A stretch of 64,000 bases of DNA from NCBI GenBank assembly GCA_036346225.1, contig JARFIW010000139.1, positions 4,278,001 through 4,342,000 on the forward strand, read 5' to 3'. A program made the translations under genes and the position numbers. The stretch is from Platerodrilus igneus (Eukaryota > Arthropoda > Insecta > Coleoptera > Lycidae). A model generated the notes under the pieces. The model searched no databases. It saw nothing but the letters and a program-made list of their open reading frames with translations, and was not told the origin of the DNA. Below are positions 35,001 through 47,201 of this stretch, one piece after another (position 1 is the stretch's first letter; every line of letters begins with the position of its first letter).

Positions 35001-35914
35001 GTTTGACTTTTTTTCAAATCTTTCGTGGATATCTTTATCTTTTAGCTTCTCAAAGTCAAAGAGTCTTTTTCCGTTTCTCTTTTTCAGATTTTTAAATTTA
35101 AGTGCGGCCTTCATAATTACGATGTTGTGGTCAGTGTCTATATCTGCTTCCGGGTAGCTTCTACAGTCTTTTACTTGATTTCTAAATCGTTGTCTAACAA
35201 TAATGTAATCTGTTTGATATCTTTCTATATCTCCACGTGTATCTTCTTCTAACATGATGTTGAAATAATGTATTTGTGATGGTTAAGTTGTTCTTGTCGC
35301 GAAATTCTACCAGCCTGTTTTCCCTGTCATTTCTCGTGCCTAAACCAAATAAACCTACTATCGCTGCTTCCCTACCCTCACCTACCACTGCATTAAAATC
35401 TCCCGTAGTTATTAAATTTTCATGTCCTTTTACGTATCGTAGTATGTTTTCGATATCTTTGTAGGTCGCCTCTACCTCTTTCTCACTGTAGCTAGAGGTG
35501 GGCATTTATACTTGTATTATTACTGTCTTTCGGATCACATCCCCCGAAGTAGTCCCCTCCCGGAGATCCGAATGGGAGACTACTTTACCACCGGAATTTT
35601 TTACCCCAGAGGTTGCCATCATGTTTAACACTTTCTGTACGCAGTGTACTGGGAGGTAATGTAGTGGTTTCCCGTTGTCCACATCGCAGTAGTGTGTCTT
35701 AGAATGTCATACCGACCACTATAGTCTCTGCTACTCGAAGTATCGAAAAAGCTGCTTCCCTCTTTCGGCGACCTGTCTTAGTCTGGTTCCTCACTAAAGA
35801 CCCCCTAATTTGGTTAAACCTATAGTTCGGCTCTTTAGCTTATTGAAACGCGCAGGCCATTTACCTGTTCTAGTATTTTAGAACGTCGTCAAGGTGCAGG
35901 TCCGTTCAGAATGG
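32058..35914 (-). mobile_element. Full-length LINE copy C, inserted in Harbinger
   Basis: Bounded by ATTTTTCAACT at 32047-32057 and 35915-35925, an exact 11-bp target duplication within Harbinger sequence. On the minus strand it begins CCATTCTGAACGGACCTGCA and ends CTTGATGATGATG-like. It keeps the same repeated 3' architecture as copy B: main C-terminus (down to about 33005), 3' UTR (32790-33000), short coding tail (32720-32780), second 3' UTR (32575-32700) and long decayed C-terminal segment (32058-32570). A deletion at about 35526 removes the first part of the endonuclease. Confidence 0.9.
33020..35525 (-). pseudogene. LINE C endonuclease/reverse transcriptase, broken
   Basis: Recognisable pieces in order: EEVEATYKDIENILRYVKGH-type block with GDFNAVVG; FRNQVKDCRSYPEADIDTDH; WITRRK region; a reverse transcriptase start with LKAAGQAVTERLFRLVGYMY; RDRRIVHSLYKEQTAVIELE; GVRQGCALSPLISSLYIEEA; FADD. 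It has at least six frameshifts or deletions. The block with the catalytic Asn and Glu of the nuclease is missing because of a deletion between the leader (GATCCGAAAG) and ACAGTAATAATACAAG. Confidence 0.85.
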
Positions 35915-36130
35915 ATTTTTCAACTATTGCTAAATATAGGTTATGTTATTTAACATAGTTTGTTACCATCTACATTTTTATGATAGTACCACTGAAATTG
36001 AGACAATAAATTAAGCAATTACTTGTAGAATGTAAAGTCCTCTAAGCTCATGAATTTATTGTTAAATTTATCCATCAATTTTAAGTACTAGAAATTGACC
36101 AATAAATTGATATGTGTAAAACGAGCATAA

Positions 36131-37712
36131 GATTTGTGCTGCACTAATGTCACATTACCCATTAGCAAAGGGATTACCTAACGACGTGCGTGAACATCAA
36201 TAGAACAATTGTCATTATATTTGACATTGCCTGTAATGAGAACTAAATTTATCTAAGTGAAACTAAGCATAACTTCTAAATGATCTACTTTCCTAAGCGC
36301 TTCTCTGCAGTTGCGTTTATAGATTGCGAAAAGACCAAGTTTGCGTTCTGTTCATAAATAAGTTGAGAGTATGATTTGAAAGAGAAGATCGAGGTGATTA
36401 AAGACCCCGAGACAAAAAACCCAAATCTAAATTAGACGCGAATTTTCACTTACGCTCCGCGAGTTTGCAATTAAATATGTATATACAGCGCGTGCGTATT
36501 CAAATACAGTTACAAAACCCTCTTTGCAGTAGCGTCTAATTTAGAACAACCCCCGGAAGATAATCCTTTGCTACGTACAGATTACTAGGCAACTGAACTC
36601 AATATACGAAGCTACTAAACATGTTTAAACTTTATGATGGGAAGTTTCATACAAATTAGATTCTATTACAGTGAAACTGCGAAGGACCAAAGTAACGAAC
36701 GAACGACACGTAAAAACACGTTTGAAAAGTGTAAACATTATCCAGGCGCTTCGAAACTTTTGCAAACATCCTCAAATTTTTAAACTTCAAATAGAAGCAA
36801 TATATTTTATGCACAGCTAACTCCGATACAGTTTCGAGTGTATGGAATTGAATAGCATCGCTTGTTCAACGTTAACGGGGGTTATGAATAACGTGGGGCT
36901 CAGGTGCATTGCACGCTAATACGAGCGTGGGGAAATATCAATCTCAGTTTCTAAATCTTCTTCACACTTGCTATGAAAGCTTTGTTCCAGCAGAATAAGG
37001 GAAAACGTGTTACAAGAATTTAAACAGTGACAAATACAAATGTAGGCGCGTTGTTCGCGAGTGAATTTGTGGTATTTTTATGCCAGTTTTTCCGGGAGCG
37101 ACAGTAAAATGTGGTTCCCATATTTAGGGCCGTATAAACATATTTACATCGCTTTGCTTTGATTAACTGAATCGTACACGTTGCTCGGTAGAAGATTTAG
37201 TTACGGGTTTAAAAGGTTTGCGAGATAAATGTACCACTTTGTTATTACGCAGAGAATAAAAATCGACCGGAATATTTGCCTCTGGAAAACTGTAATTGTT
37301 TATTTGTGGGAATTAATGGACATGTGGAATACGATCAAGAATAAATTACGTTTAAAAGGATCTCTTTGAGGTTTTTTAAACTAATCGTATACCCATGAAC
37401 AGGCAATTGGAAGGATGAACTGACTAATAAAAATGCCCTAAATACTTATTTAGTTACAATTTTATGGGGATATTTATTTTTCTATCACCTGTTATTTGCT
37501 TAAAATTTTGGAAAATCGCAAATCTTCGAACTATTTTTTATTAACAACTCGATTTCCTGATTTTAGAACTTGGTATGTTGTTTTTTGTTTCATGGTCTAT
37601 TTTATTTGTAAGCTTGTATTGTTTGCAAGATATTCCTTATGGTTTTGAAAGTCGGTCTTTAGTCAGTTCAAAATTATAGATCTGGCCAGAGCGTATCTTA
37701 GGCTGGTTAGAT
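36131..37712. other. Non-coding stretch outside the Harbinger element
   Basis: It follows the right TAA duplication. Base composition is less AT-extreme than elsewhere, but no exon, RNA or repeat could be supported. Confidence 0.45.
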
Positions 37713-38925
37713 CCTCATCTTCATCACTAGGTCTTCAGTCCTGGAACTGGTTGGACGCGTACCCTCAATATTTCCTATTCTTAACTAACCTTCACATTTC
37801 CCTGAAATTTGCACAGTCTGCATGTATCACTATCTGCATACGAAAGTCTGATCTCGGTCTATCTCTACTTCTTTTTTCCTATCTCTGCTTGTAATATATC
37901 CCGTACGATTCCCCAGAAATGCCTTAGAACGTATCCTGTCCTATTTCATCTTTTTTTTTGTTTTCCACAGATATCTTTATTCCTCTACTATTTCTATAAC
38001 CTATTTCTTATTAACTTTGTCTGTCTATGCTACCATCCCAAACATCTGAAGCACAACATTCCAGAAGGCTTCTCCTATCTCTTACTGTCTGCTTTTTCTA
38101 CTACCCCTATTTCATAGACGTACTGTACTGTGCTCCACACATATGCTTTGAACAATTTTCTTCTTGTGTCTATGTTCGTCGCTACTGTTCTTTCTTGTTT
38201 GATGCAGTTCGGTCATCTTTTATTGTTTTACAGTTATATACCCTATTTCCTCAATATTCAGTGGTATGTGAAGGGGAGTATGCAGCATGTGGCTGCCAAG
38301 TTCACCCAGCACGAGCATTTGCCGAATTAATAATTGTTCCAATATATCCTTTCGCACAATCAACATTAGTTGAAAGTATTTCACAACCCGTAGTTATTTA
38401 TAATAATCATCAGATTTAAGTGCACTTATTAGGTTTTACGTCTTGAAACTGGTTGGACTTGTACTTCAGCTTATTTATGTTCTGAGCTAGCATACACAGT
38501 TCCCTGAAATTCTCACAACAGCATATATACAGCTCGATTCCCCTTCTATTGTTTTCTAATTATATGCCATATTTTATCGAGATTCAGTGGTTTGTGAAGG
38601 GGATTAAGCAGCCTATGACTGCCAAGGATCCCCAACACTTAGACATTTGCCGTATTAATAGTTTTTCAGTAAATCCTTTCGCACAATTAACATTAGTTGA
38701 GAACATTGCAAGACCAATAACTATAGCTGTTTATAATAATCATCATGTTTAAGTACAGTTATTTTTTTCGTCATTAGTTTTTCCATTTTGGTGCTGGTTG
38801 GATGCATACCTGCATTCATTTCTACTCTGAGCTAACCTACACATTACCCTGAAATTCCCACATTCTACATCTTTCACTATCTGTGTGCAATAGTCTACCT
38901 CTACTTCTCTTTTTTCCTATCTCCG
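37713..38925 (-). mobile_element. LINE copy F: 5'-truncated tail
   Basis: On the minus strand it contains the end of the main coding region, 3' UTR (38580-38760), short coding tail (38455-38520), second 3' UTR (38230-38440) and long decayed C-terminal segment (37730-38230), with the terminus GACTGAAGACCTAGTGATGA. The tail architecture is the same as in copies B, C and D, although this copy is independent and 5' truncated in the normal LINE way. Confidence 0.85.
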
Positions 38926-39671
38926 TCCGTCTGTCACAGAGGTTTTTCTCGAAAACTATGTAACGTAGGAATTTGAAATTTGTCACAATGCTAGGTCTTT
39001 ATGGCGCGCACATATATCGACAGTCCGAAAATAAAAAAAATAATTTTAGATTAAAATGGCGGGGGTTAATTCGGTCAAAAGAAAAAAATTTTAAGAAATA
39101 TATCGTGGGAAGGTATCATTTGAAAGAGGATACTAAAAGGCTTCTAAAAATTTTTTTTATAATTTTCGGTCCAGTAGCCTTCATGATATAGCTCAAAATG
39201 TGCCAAAAATGACCATCCCCCCCTGTTCTCCTACATTTGCAAAGCTAAAATTTTGATTTTAATAGGGATTGTAGATATTGAGTCATAGATTATCAGAAAA
39301 CTGCAGGGTTTTTTGTCAGTGTAATAATTGCAGGGAAAAGTTTTTTAAACACAATAATAGACAACGTATTTATTAATGTACCAGTACATTTTGGGACAAT
39401 ATATTCATTTTTCATTTATTACAATCAAATTTGGATAAGATTTAAATATACTTAAAAAATAAAAACAGCTTAATTTGGTTTATTGATTGCTCACTGTAGT
39501 ATTGGTACGAAACCCTAATAGTGCGAGCTCGAGTCGCTCTTGGCTAACTTTTTTTAATTTTCAATACCGCTTTTTTGTGCATTTCTTCCACTCGGTGCGT
39601 ATTACCAAGAAATGGACGTCACCCATATTATCTAACTCGTTTCTCTATTATATAATCCTTAGCAACACTAA
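38926..39671. other. Unassigned stretch between LINE copies F and D
   Basis: Contains GTCTGTCACAGAGGTTTTTC and long A/T runs. A 72-codon frame at 38973-39191 has no recognisable domain and is not called. Confidence 0.4.
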
Positions 39672-40716
39672 ATTCCGTTCTGAATGGACCTGCACCTTGA
39701 AAAAGTTCTAGATTACTATAAAAGGGTGGAATAGCTTCCACTTTCTAGTGATCTAAAGCGCCAAACTTAAGGTCTAACTAAAGTAGTAGGGTATTTAGTA
39801 GGGAACCAGATTAAGACAGGTCCCCGAAAGAGGGCAGTAGATATTTTGGTATTGCGTTCTAAGAACACTATTGCGATGTGGAAGGCAACGGAAAACCACC
39901 ACATTACCTCCCAAGTACACAGCGTACATAAATTAGACGTAACATGATGACATCCTCTGAGCTAGAAGATTCTGGAGTTAACATAGTCCGCCAGTTAAAT
40001 TAATCCGCCATTCGTATCTCCGGGAGGGGATTACTTCGGAGAATGTGATCGAAAAGTTTAAAGGAAGAAGAGCAGGGAATATTTTGCGAGTAGGAGCATG
40101 AAATGTCAGAAGTAGGTAGGCAAGTAGTTAAGCTAGATAACATGAAAATTGAAATGAATAGGTTAGCACTAGACATTGTAGGGTTCAGCGAAGTTCGCTG
40201 GCCAGAGGCGGGGTATTTTTTGAGAGGGAACTTTATTATTATCATACAAGATCAAAGGAGGTAAATTCGGGTATAGGGATAGTTCTGCGAAAAAAGTTAG
40301 AACAACGTGTAGAAAACTACTTATAAAAAAACGAAAGAGTATACATGGTTAGATTAGAATCTAAACCGGTAAATACAGTAATAATATAAGTATACATAGC
40401 ACCTTCAGCTACAGCGACGAAGATATCAAAGCCATATTAAGATACGTAAAAGGACATGAAAATATAATAGTTACGGGGGATTTTAATGCAGTAATGTGAA
40501 AGTAGCGAAGGAGCGGTATTAGGTTTATTGGGTTTAAGCACGAGAAATGATAGCGGAAATACACTCGTAGAATTTTGCGACAAGAGCAATTTAACCATCA
40601 CAAACACATTATTTCAACATCTTGCTAGAAGACGATACACGTGAAAGATGCCAGGAGATATAGACAGATATCGAATAGATTACATTCTTGTTATACAACG
40701 GTTTAGGAATCAAGTA

Positions 40717-42934
40717 TAGTAGTATTATTATCTCATGGCGGGTGACCTTGAAAAAACCTGCACGAGCAGGAGCTATATTAATAATCAAAATAAAAAAGTG
40801 AGACTAGAAAACATCGACTGCTTGCACGTCCAGTGTTGCCAGAGCAAAAATTGTCGAGCAACTAAGGAATGTGTTTTAAATAGTTTTATGTTGATTTTTG
40901 CTCTTCTATAAAAATGATCTGAGCTTATTGTTAGATGTGATACCCCAGATTATTGATTGATTGGATCAGTGTACACAAGATATTTTATCACTTATAGTCA
41001 CTAGTAGAACAAAAACAATTTAGTAGTACTACATATTCGGTTTTTTCAAATCAATAGACGTTTTTGTTTTAAACACTAACTATAAACTATAAACACTATA
41101 AAAATGGCAAATGCCCACCTCGAAAATATTACTAAGATTTATTACAAAAACGTTTTAAGAATATGTTTACACAATGACACTCATGGTGTTGTAACTAACA
41201 AAAACAAAACAAAAACAATTTTTAATTAATACCAAAAGGTTTTTATGTCATTTGTTATATTAATATTATTATAAATTGCATATATCTCGTGCTTTATTTT
41301 AATGGATCATAAAATCAACAATTCCGTGCTGTAGAATTGAAGGAGGAGGAACAGTTATAGTATGAAAAGAAAGGTAATTAAGGTTTGCATCTTGTCAGGT
41401 TATATATTTTTTACATAACCTCATTTATAGTTTAGAAATATTTGCTAAATTAATATATTTTTTACGCACTTCATCGATAATCTAGCTATAAAATAATTCC
41501 TTGAATAATTAATAATCTTAACCTTTCTGACTAAACAAAAGCAATATTTCTTATACGACTGAAGTTAGATATACTACACCGGCCTGATCAGCTGCTGTTG
41601 ATATTATAATCATAGATTATTTAAATCGTCAAGCCTGCATAATGTCGTCGAATGCGGAATTCAGATCCGATCGAGTAGTACAATCCACTTGTTTTAATGG
41701 ATTGACTGGAGACGCTGCATCGGATCGAAAACTGGTTTATGTCGCCAAACTGAAGCGGATTAACACGATCGGATAGAAGCGCCGAGATAAATACAGTCAA
41801 TAATAATCCCTTTTGGAGACAAAGAATGGACATGCTTAACAGAATTGATTATGATTGAATTAAAATGTAAAATGATTCAATCACTTTGAAAGCCAATCAT
41901 TGATTGTTTCAGCTTTAAAAGTGATCGATTGTCACAGCACTACTGAACATAATTTGATATAAAGACTGCTTCCCTTTTTAAGCAAGTTTTATTTCAACAC
42001 CTCAGTAATAAACAATTTTTAAATTCGTCAAACACTAACTTCAAAGTCGGTCTACGTTTATGTATTGCTGCAAACCGATACATAACGGTTCTTAGAATCT
42101 CTTCGTCAAATCCATTCACTGTAGACTTAGGGCTTGGTTTATTTACGGTTTCCTTGGTGAACTGAACTTGCTGCAGGGTGGTTTGTTTGTGCCTTCCTTT
42201 ACAATTCTTTGCACCGTCCGCAATGACACACCTGTTGCTTCAGCCACGCACTCTTGCAAATTGTTCAGGTTGGAGGCGCCCGAATCTTTTATGCGTTTCA
42301 AATATTGAAACACATTAAAAACAATCCGTCGTCCTTGACTATGAATCACCTCCTTCTTATTCATAATATTACTCTAAACAATATCATAATTAATCATTGA
42401 ACGAACATTCTTTTTAAATACTTACATTGCTGAAGAAATTAACTATCAGTTAGTTTTGAAAAAAACTGTTTTGATGACTATTACTTGATACAAATATTAA
42501 AACGGAAAACTGAAAACAATAAGACCTTGATAAGAGCGAGAATGACAATGACAGTTACGGTTCACATTCGGTATATACAGTATTGGGATCCGCTGAGTAT
42601 GTGCACTGTTGCCACAGCAAATATTTACGGATAAAGAAACTACGAACCTAGAATTGTTTATAAGTAAAAACAAGTAAAAGCTCCGATATTATATGAAGGT
42701 CTGGATTTATTTCATATATTTATGAATTTCTAGATACCGCCAGCATGAACGGGGTCCTTACAAACAATATTTTACTTAACGTAATAAATGGGATATTCGT
42801 GACGACGTATTAAAGCCACATTGCTAGCAAGATGTTTGTGGGTTGTACTGTAGCGTTGTGAATCTTGAGGTTTAAGTTTAAATTGAACCTATTGCGCATG
42901 TGACGTCACCCGCCATGAGATAATAATACTACTC
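40717..42934. mobile_element. TA-flanked DNA transposon with 29-bp inverted ends
   Basis: The ends read AGTAGTATTATTATCTCATG followed by GCGGGTGAC on the left and its exact complement on the right, with TA on both outer sides. Joining the outer flanks restores LINE sequence, so this is a clean TA-targeted insertion of the Tc1/mariner-like type. Subterminal direct repeats (TGTTGCCAGAGCAAA at 40833 and TGTTGCCACAGCAAA at 42607) are also present. Only an N-terminal transposase remnant is encoded, so it is probably non-autonomous. Confidence 0.85.
41990..42364 (-). pseudogene. Transposase N-terminal remnant (helix-turn-helix only)
   Basis: The frame at 42143-42364 begins MNKKEVIHSQGRRIVFNVFQ and contains AEATGVSLRTVQRIVKEG, a clear helix-turn-helix of the kind at the start of Tc1/IS630-type transposases. 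After a stop and frameshift, KSTVNGFDEEILRTVMYRFA continues the family pattern to about 41990. No DDE catalytic domain follows anywhere in the element. The rest is presumably replaced or deleted. Confidence 0.65.
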
Positions 42935-43099
42935 TAAAACACTGTAGAAGCTACCCAGAAGCAGATATAGAAACTGACTACAACTCGTAATTATGAAGGC
43001 CACTCTTAAATTTACAAATTTGGAAAAAGGGAACGGAAAATGGCATTTTGACTTTGAGAAACTAAAAGATAAAGATATCCACGAAAGATTTGAAAAAAG

Positions 43100-44909
43100 T
43101 CAAATGATTTGCTGAAAGATATCGGTAAAATTTCTTATACTAAGGACGTAGAAACAGAATGGAATAACATTAAATCCAGTTATACAGTTATAAAATACAA
43201 AAATAAATCAGACGAAACAGGAAAACAGAGATACAAAGCAACAAAATGGGAAATTATTCGCAAATGCAGGAAAACTAAAGAACAATGGATTGATGAGAAG
43301 TGCAAAGAGGTACAAACTAAGATAGAAATAGGAAAGACAGACGAAGCATACAAACTAATTACAATGAATTTTAGGGATATATAACGATATAGCAAAAATA
43401 TAAGAGGCGTAGGAGGAAACATCATTATAAAAAGTGGATCGATGGCAAGAATATATACAGAATTTATATGCAGAAGAGGAACTAATAGCACTAGAACAAG
43501 TATTAGACATTGAAAGTGATGCTTGGGATATCTTGTACTTAGAGATGAGTTTAAATTAGAATCAAGGGGTCTGAAAATAATGCGCACCGGGTATAGATAA
43601 GGTGTAAGCAGAAACTCTAAAAACCGCTGAACAAGCCGTTACAGAATGTCGCTTCCAACTTGTAAGCTATATGTATGAGACAGGCGAGATACCCAAAGAT
43701 TTCCCTCGTAGACATTGTACCAAAAAGAGATGCACAGATAGATGTGAAAATTTTCAAACTAAAAGTTTGACAGCACCCGTTCAAAAATATTATCTAGAAT
43801 TGTACAAAGCCGAATGGAAAAACGAGCTGAAGAACCACTAGGAGAAGATCAATTTGGATTTAGGCGAAACAGGGGAACACGGGAGGCTATTTTAGCTTTA
43901 AGGGTGATAATGGAGGAAGCAATAGAAGAAGGAGAAAGCGTGTATATAGGGTTTGGAAGTCTGGAAAAAGCATTTGACATTGTAAAATGGAAAAAAGCGT
44001 TCGAAATAATCAAAAAGATTGGAAGGATTTTTAGCGGATAGCAGGAACGTAAAGAAGTAAATACTAGGAAAGGGGTGTGACAGGGATGTGCGCTATTCCC
44101 ATTAATTTTTAACTTGTACATCGAAGAGGCAATGAATACTGTCAAATGCAAGAATACATTTGGAATTATTATGCAGGGGCAAAGGATTTGCAGATGATAT
44201 AGCGGTATTAGCATCTAGCAAAGAAGAGTTAGAAGCTGCTCTTAATGAAATGGAAACACTAAAGTACTAGTATGCAAAGGAGGGAAAATAAAATAAAAAC
44301 TAGAATACAAATAGGTAGCGAGAACTTACAAGAGGTTAAGGGTTTCTGATACCTTAGAAGCCAAATACCGCAAAATGGGAAGAGCGCAAATGATATAAAA
44401 CAAAAGTTAGCACAAGGTCGTGCTGCGTTTAACAAGAAAAAGCAACTACTGTGTTCATTGACGACAAACATAGAAACGAGGAAAAGATTGCTTAAAACAT
44501 ACGTATGGAGAACATCACTGTACGACTGTGGAACCTGGACAGTAGGAGAAGCGGACAGGAAAAAGATAGAAGCTTTTGAAATGTGGTGCTATAGAAGTAT
44601 GATGAAGATATCATGGACAGACAAAGTTAAGAACAAAGAGGTACTAGAAATAGTAGGGGAAGAAAGAAGTATGTGGAAAATAGTACAGATCGGATGATAG
44701 GTCACATACCAAGGCATGAAGTAATAGTGAGGAATATATTAGAAGCAGAGATAGGAAAAAGAAGATGCAGAGGTAGACCTAGGTTAAACTATTGCACACA
44801 GATAGTGAAAGATGTTTGCAGGCTAGCTCAGAGTAGAAATCAATGGAGGTACGCGTCCAACCAGTTCCAAGATGGTAAACCTAATGACGAAAAAAATAAC
44901 TGTACTTAA
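43100..44909 (+). pseudogene. LINE D reverse transcriptase and C-terminus, broken
   Basis: Pieces: KISYTKDVETEWNNIKSS and KCRKTKEQWIDEKCKEVQTK (43109-43384); FGFRRNRGTREAILALRVIM and FGSLEKAFDIVKWKKAFEII (43814-44041); a damaged palm region in which the FADD segment is frameshifted near 44195; then TTNIETRKRLLKTYVW, MKISWTDKVKNKEVLEIVGE and RCRGRPRLNYCTQIVKDV (44458-44909). Many frameshifts and small deletions are present. Confidence 0.85.
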
Positions 44910-46185
44910 ATCTGATGGTTATTATAAGCTACTACAGGTATTGGTTTTGCAATATTCTCAACTAATGTTAATTATGCGAAAGAATTTACTGGAGAACTAG
45001 TATTTCGGCAAATGTCTAAGTGTTGGGTGATTTTTGGTAGCAACAGGCTGCTTAACTCTCTTCACATACAACTGAATCTTGTTAAAATAGAACATATAAT
45101 TGGGAAACAACAGAAGAGGAACCGAGCTGTATTTAGGATTTGAGAATTTCAGGGAACGGTGTAGGCTAGCTCAGGATAGAAATAAGTGAAGGTACGCGTC
45201 CAACCAGTTTTCAAGACGGAAAATCTATTGACGAAAAAAATTATTTCACTTAAACCTGATGATTATTATAAACAACTATAGGTGTTGGTTTTGAAATATT
45301 TTGAACTAATGTTAATTGTGCGAAAGGATATATTGGAAAACTTTTAATTCCGCAAATGTTCAAGTGTTGGGGGATCTTGGTAGTCAAGGGTTGCTTAACT
45401 CCTTTCACATTCTACTGAATATCGGGTAAGTAGGGTATATATTTGTATACAGTAGAAGAGGAACAGAAATAGTAGGGGAATAAGGATATCTGTGGAAAAC
45501 AAAAAAAATATATGAGAAATAGAAGGTTAGGATACGTTCTAAAGCATTTATGAAGAATAGTGCGGGATCTATTACAAGCAGAGATAGGAAAAGAATAGGA
45601 AAAAGGTAGAGGTAAACCTAGATTAGACTATTGCACGCAGATAGTGAAAGATTCAGACTATGCAAAATTTTAGGGAAATGTGTAGGTAGCTTAGAATAGG
45701 AAAGAACAGAACTTTGTGTAATGTTTGGAAATTAAAAATCCTTCGACGAGCTTAACGCTATTAAATATCTTAGTAAATGCAAAGGAATTTACGTGATTCA
45801 AGGTCACAATTTAATAGTGGTCAAAATGAGATTTCCTTTTGTTGCATGCAGTGAAAGATTAAATGATAATAACTTTCTACTTACAATACGTTCAACCACG
45901 CTGGTAATGCCAAATTGGATAACGAATAAATCTGCTGTTGTTTAGGACTGTATTTCATAGGTTAATTGCCATTCCATGCCATATCACCAATGTTTAAAGA
46001 TGCCGACAAGTAAATTTTTTTTTTTGCCACTAATTTTATAACCACTGATTGTTTTTGTTTACACTGCGACAACTAACTCCACCCAGTTAAGCAACTATGT
46101 GTCTTGTTAAGTGCAACGTGCACTTGTGATATTCACAACGTGTTAAGGACGAACGAAAAACACGAGTAATGTATCCCCCAATTTA

Positions 46186-46186
<1 letters not shown>

Positions 46187-46234
<48 letters not shown>
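46187..46234. repeat. (AT)n microsatellite
   Basis: About 48 bp of pure AT dinucleotides. Confidence 0.95.
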
Positions 46235-46236
<2 letters not shown>

Positions 46237-46522
46237 AATATATTAAATCTAATAGGAATTATTAGAAATTGATAAATAAATTATAAGTTAATTGCAACAA
46301 TGTAATACAAAGCTAACCCAGAGAGGTTATTAACAGTTCATGAGAACGAATATGCAACTTAGTATCCGAGAGGGCAGTGATACTGCAGGTGGCAGGTCAC
46401 AGACGGTTAACATACCGCAATTACCTAGAAATAAGATTGTTACAATGTAATAAAGTGTAGAATTAAGAGAAAAGCAGACATGAGATCTGGAAGTTCCCAC
46501 AGCCATGTGAGGGGCAGGTTAT

Positions 46523-46560
46523 TATAAAAATCCCGGGAACTCAAGGCCCGGCAGTCAGTC
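46523..46560 (+). promoter_or_regulatory. Candidate core promoter (TATA box plus initiator)
   Basis: TATAAAAA at 46523 is followed about 30 bp later by CAGTCAGTC, which contains the arthropod initiator TCAGT. The GC-rich spacer stands out in this AT-rich region. It could drive a host transcript or belong to a solo LTR; nothing downstream identifies which. Confidence 0.3.
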
Positions 46561-47201
46561 TTCGAACTCCATACTTCGTTGTTCAAGCTACTCATCTTAT
46601 TACAGTTAATTAATTATTTTCGATTTAAAGTTATTTTTTACAGTTATTCAAAATTCCATGTTAATTTCTGTTTTAAGATAAAGTAAATTTGTTAAGAGCT
46701 TGGAAACGTTTTTTAAAAACAATGCTCCAAAGGCCCGAACATTAACTCACGTAGTGACACAAATTAACGTCTGTTATTTTTAAGATTAAAATAGAAAAAC
46801 AAGGGATGTGTTTGACTTGGTTCGGATTGGATTATTTTGGAAAACCATAAATGTAAGCGAGGATGGCACTTAACAATTTATGCAATATGTGATATTTGAT
46901 TTGTTACAAATTAAACTAAATGTAAAAGGCATTAACACTTTTTCTCAATTTTTATGTATAACTACTTAAACTTTTAAAGCTATTGAAGTAAAATAGTAAA
47001 CTAGCATCACTTGTACAATATTGTTTGATCATAGATAGCTTCGCTTAATAAATTTAAATCGACTTACCTAAAAAATCTTTGGAAGTTATCTTAATTGAAC
47101 TGTTTTCGCAATGTTGTAAATTACTTACTTTATTACTTTGTGACTAGATTTCACAAATTGGTTTAACCGTTCATCAAACTAACTTTAACGTTTTGTTTCA
47201 G

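Larger units (their letters stand above)
26845..36127. mobile_element. PIF/Harbinger DNA transposon, interrupted
   Basis: The termini are inverted copies beginning TGCTCGTTTTACACATATCA and continuing ATTTATTGGTCAA, flanked on both sides by TAA, the 3-bp target duplication typical of PIF/Harbinger. Two convergent genes are present, as usual for this superfamily: a DDE transposase (+, 27240-31073 with gaps) and a MADF/Myb-like accessory protein (-, 31198-32028). Two later insertions enlarge it from about 2.7 kb to 9.3 kb: an unclassified 2.7-kb segment inside the transposase gene (27780-30467) and LINE copy C (32058-35914). Confidence 0.9.
39672..45705 (+). mobile_element. LINE copy D, split by a DNA transposon
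   Basis: The leader starts CCGTTCTGAATGGACCTGCA. The endonuclease region is heavily shifted up to 40716, interrupted by a 2.2-kb element (40717-42934), and resumes at 42937 with ACTGTAGAAGCTACCCAGAA. Reverse transcriptase pieces follow (43814-44041 and onward), then the C-terminus to 44909, 3' UTR, short coding tail (45125-45225), second 3' UTR and long decayed C-terminal segment (45465-45705). The final GATGATG terminus is missing, so the 3' end was lost by deletion. Confidence 0.85.
45706..47201. other. Non-coding stretch upstream of the Dok-7-like exon
   Basis: Contains an AT microsatellite and a promoter-like block (listed separately), then AT-rich sequence leading into the polypyrimidine tract and 3' splice site at 47201. 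No earlier exon of the gene was recognised here. Confidence 0.45.

Noticed and set aside
38973..39191. 72-codon basic frame after LINE F
   Set aside because: Composition is driven by A-runs; no domain, splice site or conservation signal is visible.
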